Shown here: positions 1 through 7,000 of the stretch, piece by piece
How positions within the stretch are numbered: the stretch's first letter is position 1
Layout: the number at the start of each line of letters is the position of its first letter
Assembly (NCBI GenBank): GCA_000750105.3
Contig: JPHH03000161.1
Coordinates: forward strand, 1 to 10,464
Length of the DNA: 10,464 bases
DNA from: Tolypocladium sp. Sup5 PDA-1
Lineage: Eukaryota; Ascomycota; Sordariomycetes; Hypocreales; Ophiocordycipitaceae
Direction: 5' to 3'
The notes under the pieces: model-generated
What the model was told of the DNA's origin: nothing
The model's database searches: none
What the model saw: only the letters and a program-made list of their open reading frames with translations
Made by a program: the position numbers and the translations under genes

Positions 1-1
1 C

Positions 2-251
2 TACCCTATCTACGATAAAGAATTCCTCGCTATTATTAACGCCTTTAAGGAATAGAGATACTATCTCCTAGGAAGTAAGTATAAGGTTAAGGTTTATACT
101 AACTATAAGAATATCGCATATTTCGCTATAACTTAATAACTTAGTAAATAATAAATTAAATAGGTAGAATATCTCTTAGAATTCAACTATAAGATTATCT
201 ATCGCAAGGGATCTAAAAATAGACGAGTAGACGCTCTTAGTAGAAGACCTA
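2..251 (+). pseudogene. Ty3/gypsy RNase H, C-terminal part (RIP relic)
   Basis: The frame opens at base 2 with residues YPIYDKEFLAII, the segment of Ty3/gypsy RNase H that contains the catalytic glutamate (KE). It continues through YTNYKN, which corresponds to the TDH/K motif with D and H changed to N and Y, and ends with VDALSRRP at 227-250, the classic DALSR end of this domain. The last aspartate is therefore intact while the middle one is lost. Several TAA/TAG codons sit where Gln or Trp is expected, for example in the segment before VEYL. The domain would have removed the RNA strand from RNA:DNA hybrids during reverse transcription. It starts beyond the left edge. Confidence 0.85.
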
Positions 252-1596
252 ATTATAGCTTAGGAGAAGCCCCTAATATAGGATAGATCCTAGAGCTTAA
301 TAAGGAAATAAGCAACTACTAATAGAAATAACTAAACGTAGTATTTAAGGTATAAGATAACGACCTAATATTCTAGAAAATTAAGGAATAGATAGAAGAA
401 TATATTATATATATTTAAGAAGTACCTAATAGATATAATATAAAATATTCTAATATACCTATATATAATAGTAAAATATAATTACTACTACTATTATAGG
501 AAGAAACTATTAAGGAGTTCTACGAATACCTAATATATAGATATTAAGGAATTAGGAAAACGATAGAGCAAATACGATAAAAATTCGATTTTTCTAAAAT
601 AAAGGAAACTATTAAAGAGGTAATTAGTAAATACGCCCTCTACGCGCGAAGCAAAGCCTTACGATATAAACCTTATAGAGAACTAAAACCGCTACTAGTT
701 CTAGTTAAACTATAGGACTCGATTACTTTTAACTATATTACGAAGCTATTATTATTAAGGGAACCTATAATAAAGGTAGAATATAATAGTATCTTTATAG
801 TTATAGATTAACTTACTAAGTATAGGTACTTTATCCTATATAAGGAAGTAAGTAATATAGAAGATCTTATATATATATTCCTAAGGATAATTATATATAA
901 TTATAGACTACTAAACGAGATTATCTTTAATAGAGGAACTATATTTATTATAAACTTCTAGTAAGTATTAATAGCTTAGCTTAGTATAAAATATAAGCTT
1001 AGCATAGCCTACTACCCTTAGATAGATAAATAGACTAAATAGTTAAACTAAATACTTAAATAGTACCTTTATTATTATATTAACTATAGATAGGATAACT
1101 AGGTTAAATAGTTACTAATAGTATAATTAGCTTATAATAGCTTAATTACGGAAGCTATAAAGGTTTTATTATTATACGCTAACTTTAGGTATAACCCTAA
1201 AGTATATCGAGTTATATAATAAGGACTATAGGCAGAACGAGCTATACTCTAAGCGGATAAACTAAAAGAACTTTACAAAGAAATAAAGAAAGAACTCGAG
1301 TATATTAGATAAAGGATATTGATATACGCTAATAAGAAAAGATTAAAGGGACTAATCTTTCGGGAGGGAGATATAGTTTACTTACTTTAACGAAATATTA
1401 AAATAAAGTAACTAAGCGATAAATTAGATTTTAAGAAACTTAGACTATTTCTAGTTAAGAAAGTTATTTCGATAACTAACTATAAACTTTTATTACCTAA
1501 AACGATAAAGATATACCCTATCTTTTATATTTCGCTACTCGAGATAGTACTATAGGATATAGAAATATAAGACTATATTAAAGTTATAGACGATAA
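252..1596 (+). pseudogene. Ty3/gypsy integrase with GPY/F region (RIP relic)
   Basis: The frame continues from RNase H without a shift. The N-terminal HHCC zinc site is recognisable by position but all ligands read Tyr: YEY...YRY at 521-544 for the histidines and YALY at 632-643 for C-x2-C. The catalytic core follows. The first acidic residue (ITF-D) is Asn at 731-733, the second (before RGT) is Asn at 929-931, and the glutamate is Lys at 1037-1039. The last two are separated by 35 residues, the canonical D-35-E spacing. The C-terminal part carries LDFKKLRLFLV (the GPY/F module) and KIYPIFYISLLE, the counterpart of the widespread HPVFHVSLLE motif. All three catalytic residues are lost through TpG to TpA changes, so the enzyme is dead. 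It would have joined the cDNA to the host chromosome. Confidence 0.9.
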
Positions 1597-1786
1597 TAAA
1601 TATAAAGTTAAATAAATACTAGATACTAGGAAATATAATAAAATCTAATAATAGTTAATTAAGTAGAAAGGATATAGATATAAAGAAAATACCTAGGAAC
1701 CCGCTAAATATCTTAAGAACTACTAGCTATTACTAAGGTAGTTCCGCTAGACTTACGAATAGATACTAGAGGACCTATATCTATAA
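1597..1786 (+). pseudogene. Chromodomain at the integrase C-terminus (RIP relic)
   Basis: This stretch follows the SLLE motif in the same frame. It reads KYKVK, stop, ILDTRKYNK, then LIK, stop, KGYRYKENT, stop, EPA and YL. The pattern matches the chromodomain core, in which the two internal stops fall exactly at the tryptophans of W-KGY and T-WEP. Chromodomains of chromovirus integrases bind methylated histone H3 and steer integration into heterochromatin. Two aromatic-cage tryptophans being changed to TAG is what RIP on TGG predicts. The frame ends near TAA 1784-1786, which I take as the probable original stop because similarity to the domain ends there. The 3' end overlaps an antisense frame. 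Confidence 0.85.
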
Positions 1787-2086
1787 GGTCCTTACCTAGA
1801 CTAAGGGATAACTAGTTAAACTTATTAGGAACGCCTAGCGACTAAAGGTTATCTACTACCTAGCGCTTATAGGATTCTAGCGCCGGGATAAGTTTATCCT
1901 CTTTATCTAGCTTAGCTATACCCCGCTAAAATAACTTAGTACTCTTCTCTTTCGCCTTCTTCTTAATATAGTAAATATAAGTAAGATAATTTAACGCCTC
2001 GGATAATTATAATTAGAGCTTTTCTAGTAGCTCCCTAGCCTCCTCCTCCTCGGTATCTAACTTTCTTTATTAATCTATTAAACGCG
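1713..2086 (-). pseudogene. Small antisense frame at the chromovirus 3' end, unknown function
   Basis: On the - strand a frame of about 125 codons runs from near 2086 (an ATA that may have been ATG) to TAA at 1713-1715. It looks protein-like: an acidic, heptad-like start (DTEEEEARELLEKL), then LSEALNYL, KKKAKEKSTKLF, RGIAKLDKEDKLIPALES and SLGVPN. Its internal stops are all TAA or TAG, compatible with former Gln or Trp codons, and no frameshift is needed. The N-terminal half would form a coiled coil. It overlaps the last 75 or so bases of the + strand chromodomain frame tail to tail. From memory, similar short acidic coiled-coil proteins occur near fungal repeats, but I cannot name a family. 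It could be an antisense gene carried by the chromovirus or part of another element. Confidence 0.5.
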
Positions 2087-2600
2087 TTATTAAGAGAATT
2101 AGTAAATAAAAGGAAGGTACGCGTAGGGAAGTAAGATAAATAGGACGATACTACTAAAATACTATTATAGTTCGAACGACCCTATTTCATATACTTATAG
2201 TAGCGGGAAGAACCCCCTACTATATTATAAGTTAACTTTTACTTAAAATAAAAAGTATAAGGCATATCCGTAGCACTGCCTTCGGCTAGGATAAGGGAAG
2301 CTAGACGGTCGCGTTTAAAGGATTTACGAGATTTCGGTTTTTTAATATAACCTAATATAGTATTAGTATAATATCTTAGGATAATTATAAGAATAGGTTA
2401 CTATACCTATAAATACGGGCGTAGGTAAGGTATTTATATATTAGTTATAGGTATTATAAGGCTAGGTCTTAGGGATAAGACTATTAGGAGAGGGGATATC
2501 GTATTATAACCTAGGCTAATAGGCTATAGGATAGGCCGGCTATGCAAGCGCTAATATAGGCTATATAGAATAATAGTTAGAACGATTAATTAATAAATAA
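2087..2600. other. Gene-free interval, probably LTR and junction sequence
   Basis: No convincing protein frame is seen on either strand. A chromovirus 3' LTR is expected somewhere here, but RIP has altered the TG...CA ends and I could not delimit it. A short purine-rich run (about 2104-2117 on +) could be its polypurine tract, though this is weak. A somewhat GC-richer patch (about 2260-2340) keeps several CA/TG sites and ends in a T6 run; it does not fold into a tRNA or resemble 5S rRNA by eye. Confidence 0.4.
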
Positions 2601-2608
2601 TAGATTAG

Positions 2609-2740
2609 TGCGATCTACGGGATAGATTATGCAATCTATAAGATAGATTATTAACGATCTATAGATTATTAGTAATCTATAGATTATAGCGATCTAAGGG
2701 ATCGCAGTAATCCCTAGGAGCAGTAGCGATCTATCGCTAG
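2609..2740. repeat. Alternating GATCT/AATCT short tandem array
   Basis: Seven units about 17-23 bp long begin at 2612, 2633, 2656, 2674, 2691, 2709 and 2728. The unit core alternates strictly: GATCT, AATCT, GATCT, AATCT, GATCT, AATCC, GATCT. Most units continue as ATAGATTAT, so that GATCTATAGATT (2656-2667) and AATCTATAGATT (2674-2685, a perfect 12-bp palindrome) recur 18 bp apart. This looks like a decayed array with a two-unit period of about 35-44 bp. Because it lies 3' of both retroelements it may be the start of an LTR (U3) or a small satellite. No coding frame is apparent. Confidence 0.65.
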
Positions 2741-2749
2741 TATATAGGA

Positions 2750-2766
2750 CCCCCTAATTTCCTTAC
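2750..2766 (-). other. Possible polypurine tract of the - strand element
   Basis: Read on the - strand this is AAGGAAATTAGGGGG, a purine-rich run ending in five G, about 200 bp past the end of the recognisable pol frame. Ty3-type elements prime plus-strand DNA synthesis from such a run immediately before the 3' LTR. If correct, the 3' LTR of the - strand element would start near 2749 and extend leftwards over the GATCT array. No second LTR is in the window to confirm this. Confidence 0.3.
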
Positions 2767-2959
2767 TATAGCATAGATACCTCGCTAGCTTTTAATAATA
2801 CTCTTTAGTTACGATCTACTATCCGGGATATTCGATCTATTACTATCGTGATAAGACTAGCCTAGTGCTACGCCCTAACCTTACTTACTAATATAAACCT
2901 GCTAGTTTATCCCTTAGGAACCCTAACTATTATAGTAACTAGCGAGGTCCTTTATAAGA

Positions 2960-4320
2960 AGGGGCGAGTTAGTCTTTACCTCCCTAAGTCTCTTTAATAC
3001 CCTTATCTTTATCTTTATTATTATCTTCTAAGGGAAAATTGTTATCTAGCGCTATTATATAACTAGCGCTTTATAAGACTATCTTATCTAACCCTTCTTA
3101 AGCTAGGGTTATAAGTAAGTTATTAATTATAGTTTAATTACTCCCCTAGGGGGTCCTTGCTAATATAGCGAGTTTATCCTATAATAGCTAATTATCTATA
3201 TTTAATAACTACTAGCTATTAGGCCTTTTAATAAATTTCTTAATATATTCCCCTATAATTATTTTATCGAGTTTAATCCTATTAAGTATCTATAGTCTAT
3301 ACGCGCTAGAAAAAGGGGCTTAAGATATAATATAAAAGGGGCTAGTCTAGTATATCTATAGCTTTACTACTTGTAAGAGATTATTTAATCTCCTTATATT
3401 ATATACTAGGATAAGGTCCCTTAGGTTTAAGGCGTCTTTTCTAATAGTATAACGATTTTGCTTATTAATCTAGTCTATAAGCTGCCTATAGAAGGCTATT
3501 ACTTTTATATAAGCCTTTTTAATATCTTTAGCCTTGCGGGCTAGTATCTATATATATACTTTAAAGAGATCTATTAATAATATAACCTTATCTTAGTTAA
3601 TAAGACGCTATATAGGATTTTCTACTTCTAATAGTAAAATTAGCTCTTATCTATATATTAGGTAAAAGGGGGATATTCTATATAAGTAGCGGACTACTAT
3701 ATAGTTAGCGAGGACTACTTAATTAAGTAGATAAAGCTATTTCCCCTTCTACCTTTATATCGCGATTATTTTAGCTATAAAAGAGATTAAAATCTAGTAC
3801 CTAACCTTAACTTATAAGTTTGCTTTAGGATTATACGCTAAGATTAGGATAACCTTTATACTAAGGCCCTTAAGGATAGTCCTAAAGTTTAACTTTATCT
3901 TAGGCCCCCTATCTATAATAGCTTATATTATAATACTATACTTATAGATAATAGATAGCGCGAACTTAATTATCGCCCTTATCGATAGCTTAGGCACTAG
4001 TTTAACCTTAACCTACCTTATAAGGTTATAGCAGGCTTCTATTAAGTAAAGGATCCTATTATTAAAGGGAATATATTAATAATCGAAGTATACCTTACTT
4101 ATAAGATATCCTAGAATAATTAGTACTATAAGCTCCTATAGCCTTTAAGGGGCAAATTTCTAATATAGCTTATATATTATAATAACCGCTAAGATATTAT
4201 TCTATAAGGTCTATTACTAGTACCTATCCCTTAAGAACTAATATATAACTTCTTATCCTTTATAACTAAGCTAAGAGTAGTAGCTTTATATTAGTTAGGT
4301 TTATTCTCCTATATCGTTAA
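2960..4320 (-). pseudogene. Ty3/gypsy integrase (RIP relic)
   Basis: The zinc site is lost: histidine positions read Tyr at 4277-4282 and 4262-4264, and C-x2-C reads YKLY at 4163-4174. In the core the first catalytic Asp survives in VYFDY (4082-4084). The second survives in IIDRGPK (3911-3913). The glutamate after PKAN reads Lys (3806-3808), 34 residues after the second Asp. Downstream come ISPFYLIYR (about 3680), ELILLLEVE, a charged stretch, LRDLILVYN (about 3420), SPFYIIS (about 3345) and IIGEYIKKFIK (about 3265-3230). These match the order seen in integrase C-terminal domains of this family. A hydrophilic tail rich in D and K extends to about 2960, and where the original stop lay cannot be decided. 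No chromodomain is visible, in contrast to the + strand element. Confidence 0.87.
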
Positions 4321-4589
4321 CGATAAGCCCTAGTCCTTATCCTTCTTAGCTTAGGTATACCTATAATTTCCGTCCTTTTATAAAGAACTTTCTATATCTC
4401 TTCTATAAGGCTCTATACTCTATACTATTTATATTAGATAGTTTCTATAGTATCTAGAGGTAATTAGCTATTCTTCGAGACTTATTAAAGTAAATTCCTT
4501 CTAACTTAGTACTAGTAATTATATTAAGGTAAAAGTTAATAAACTCCTCGATATTTCCTTTAGCTACCTTATCTACTATATTAGAAGGT

Positions 4590-5010
4590 CCTTCTAGTAT
4601 ATAAGAGAGCTTATTTACTATATTATTCTTAGTCCTAGCTATATAATAGACTATAAAGTTAAAAAGGAAGATATAGCTAACCTAGTAAGTAACGAGGGCT
4701 CCTAGCACATCCTTAATAGCTCCCTTTAACTAATCTATAAGAACCTAGGTATTAGTTTCGAGGGTAAAATAAACTCTATATAAATAGCTCTATAGCCTCC
4801 GTAAGGTATATAAGATAGCCTTATATTCCCTCTTTATTATATTATAGCTACTTTCTAACTTAAACTAATAGCTGCTTTTAAATCTAACGGGATGCCTTTT
4901 CCCTTTAATAACCTATATAAGCATAGCTCCCTATCCCTTTAGGCTAGTATTATATATTAGAATTACCTCCCTATATCCTTCCCTAAGGTATAGGTAGATT
5001 AGGATTAGGG
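4590..5010 (-). pseudogene. Ty3/gypsy RNase H (RIP relic)
   Basis: The frame reads REVILIYNTSLKG, stop, GAMLI, then GKRHPVRFKSSY, IIKREYKAILYTLRRL, VYFTLETNT, VLID, LKGA, GALVTY and NIVNKLSY. This is the complete RNase H order. The first catalytic Asp (in YNTS) is Asn at 4949-4951, the glutamate in REYKA (4826-4828) is intact, the Asp of LET-D is Asn at 4751-4753, and the Asp before the LSR-like end is Asn at 4613-4615. Three of four metal-binding residues are therefore gone, all by changes compatible with TpG to TpA. The domain lies directly between reverse transcriptase and the integrase zinc site, with a linker (about 4600-4320) containing ANYL and EYRAL. Confidence 0.88.
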
Positions 5011-5129
5011 GCTCGCTAATAGCCTTTTTTAATATATCTATCGCCGCTTATTATTCCTTAGCCTAGACCTAGTCTATGCTCTTCTTAAGTAAGAGGGTAA
5101 GCGGCCTCGCTAATTATATAAAGTATCTA

Positions 5130-5960
5130 ATTTATATTTAATAATATCTAATAATCCTAAGAAAAGACCTTATTTCTATAATATCTTAGTAGCTTATCTA
5201 CTCGAGGATCTTCTTAACCTTAGATTCTATAGGGCTCCTATTACTTATATTATAGAGATACCCTATAATCTTAGTAGCTTATTAATAAAACTATAATTTT
5301 ATAATAGAAATCGTATATCTAATAAGTTTAATATTTAAGAGAACTTTATCGAGGTTAGTAAGGTATTCTAAGATATATTTATAGACCCCTAGTAAGGTTT
5401 CCTTATTATCGTATATCTCGTTAGGCCCCTTAACTATTATATTATCTAGAAAAGCTCGGTAGATATATAAAATTAAGTTAAAGAGGATATAAATTATAAC
5501 CCTTATAAACTAGGCTACCGAATTTATTCCTCCTTAAGGGAGTATATATATCTATAATAGACCTAGGGGTATAGAGAAGGTTATAAGGTCTTAACTTATC
5601 TAGTCTAAGGGAACCTAGTTATATCTAGAGAAGAAATCTAGTAAGGATAAGATCTTATATATTAAGAAGTTATTACTAAATTTATCTATACTTAGTAAGA
5701 TAAAGGCATCTCTAATTATAACTCTATTTAACTAGGTTATAGAATTAATTAGTCTAAGCCCTCTATCCTTTTTAATAACTAGAAAGTAAGGGTTATAGTA
5801 AGGGCTATAAGATTCTTCTAGTATCCCTTTATTAAGACGAGATTTTAAAAGCTTAATAACTTTCGCCTCTAAGCCCCGAGGGATAGGGATATTCCCTACC
5901 TACTATACCTTATAGTCCACGGTCTTAATAACTTATAGAGGGGCTATAGCTAGATCGACC
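5130..5960 (-). pseudogene. Ty3/gypsy reverse transcriptase (RIP relic)
   Basis: Landmarks in order on the - strand are EAKVIKLLKSRLNKGILEES (about 5880-5820), the entry segment; YNPYFLVIKKDRGLRLINS, matching the FLVKK-DG-RL-D block; SLLDFFSRYN with the first catalytic Asp intact at 5636-5638; FSIPLGLL and LPQGG-like NSVA, matching the PFGL-NAP block; FLDN at 5441-5452, where the second Asp of the catalytic pair is Asn; then VKGPNEIYDN, VLLNIKLIRYTIS and KIIGYLYN, KVKKILE, RSFLRIIRYY. The Phe in place of the Tyr of YLDD appears to be a family trait, while the D to N change fits RIP (GATGAT to GATAAT). The enzyme would have copied the element RNA into DNA. Many TAG/TAA codons interrupt it. Confidence 0.92.
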
Positions 5961-6680
5961 TTTCTATATTCTACGAAGTCCTAGGCAAGGGCAGCCTCTT
6001 AGTTAAATAAGAATTCGAGTAAGATTTCCTTCTCTTTTAATTAGAAGAACCTATTAACTTAGCCTATAATATTAGTAATCTACTCTCTATATAGTTATAT
6101 TCCCTTTTCTATAGCTAAGAATTTACTAACTAGGTATTCTATAAATAGTCCTTTAGTATTAAGGCAGGCTTTTATAGATTCCTACTTCTTTATCTTTTAA
6201 TAGGGGTCTCCCTTAAGAATAGAGCTATTAGAAGGGATATTATCTTTAGGATAAACTTTAACTCCTTTCCTTTTAAAGAGTATATTAATTATAAGACTAT
6301 CTATTATAGTCTTTTTAACCTAGTCTCTCTTAATAGATTATTATAAACTAATTAGCTTATCTCTCTTTTCCTTTAAGGTTACTTAATATTATTAAATAGC
6401 GCTTTTAATTAATAAGCTTAAGATATCTCGCGTAGCTTCGTGCCTAATTAATAATATAATCTAGTTATCCCTTTTAAATAAGATATCCCTTATAAGGATC
6501 TCTTAACTAGCTATATCTAAGACTAGTAGTTTTATTACTATAGGCTTCCTTCCTCCTTTTAGGAATTTAATTATATTAGCTTTACTAAGGTTTTCTTATA
6601 AGAGCTTATTATTATATTATTACTTAATAAGTCCTATTATTAAAGTAATAATCTAGATTATTCCTATTTAATAATAAATA
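5961..6680 (-). pseudogene. Protease to reverse transcriptase linker of pol (RIP relic)
   Basis: The gag-pol frame continues through this stretch with protein-like sequence but no named domain. Visible pieces are KANIIKFLKGGRKPIVIKLL (about 6590-6530), LLIRHEATRDILSLLIKSAI (about 6450-6400), KGVKVYPKDNIPSNSSILKG (about 6260-6205), LVSKFLAIEKGI (about 6140-6105) and NIPIPRGLEAK at the reverse transcriptase entry. In this part of Ty3/gypsy pol a variable spacer with the HKI/IPL-like entry to reverse transcriptase is normal. Stops are TAA/TAG only and no indel is needed. I assign no separate function. Confidence 0.6.
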
Positions 6681-7000
6681 TATATATCCCTATTCCTTAG
6701 TAAGTAATTAAATATTAATTAAGTTATATAAATAAATAATATTCCTAAGATTAAAGGCATTAATATACTATTAGGTAAGATATAGAGGTAGATAAGTATC
6801 TAAGCGCTATTTATATATAGGTTTATTATTACTTCTTTATATATCTTAATAAGGTCGCTAGAGTATAACCTTATAGATATAGTAATTAATATAATCTTAA
6901 GATTATATACTTTTATATATCTCTTATTAATTAGGTTTCTCTTAGAGCTAGAGTTAATTAATATACTTAATAATAGTATTAAGGATAATCCTAACTTAAT
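6681..7000 (-). pseudogene. Retroviral-type aspartic protease (RIP relic)
   Basis: The frame reads LLLSILINSSSKRNLINKRY, where the active-site D-S-G triplet of an aspartic protease appears as N-S-S at 6947-6955. Both the Asp to Asn and the Gly to Ser changes fit TpG to TpA, as does Glu to Lys in the following SSK. It is followed by YNLKIILITISIRLY, and then, after a spacer, LPNSILMPLILGILF, in the place of the second hydrophobic block (often ILG-x-PF/WL) of these proteases. The enzyme would have cut the gag-pol polyprotein during particle maturation. Position between gag and reverse transcriptase supports the call. Confidence 0.78.

Larger units (their letters stand above)
1..2090 (+). mobile_element. 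3' part of a Ty3/gypsy chromovirus, RIP-inactivated
   Basis: One + strand frame (codon starts leave remainder 2 on division by 3) reads from the left edge to about 1786 through the end of RNase H, integrase and a chromodomain, which is the usual 3' order of chromovirus pol. Gag, protease and reverse transcriptase would lie to the left of the window. The frame is broken by many TAA and TAG codons but shows no frameshift. The right border is uncertain: a degraded antisense frame extends to about 2086 and I could not place the 3' LTR by sight. The element is a different lineage from the one on the - strand, having a chromodomain and different integrase motifs. Confidence 0.85.

Noticed and set aside
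2104..2117. Polypurine tract of the + strand chromovirus
   Set aside because: The purine run is short, interrupted by T, and no LTR start could be identified after it.
2260..2341. tRNA or 5S rRNA gene ending in the T6 run
   Set aside because: No cloverleaf, no T-loop GTTC motif and no match to 5S rRNA that I can recognise.
2609..2740. CRISPR array
   Set aside because: Units are 17-23 bp, of variable length, without distinct spacers, and the setting is fungal retrotransposons.
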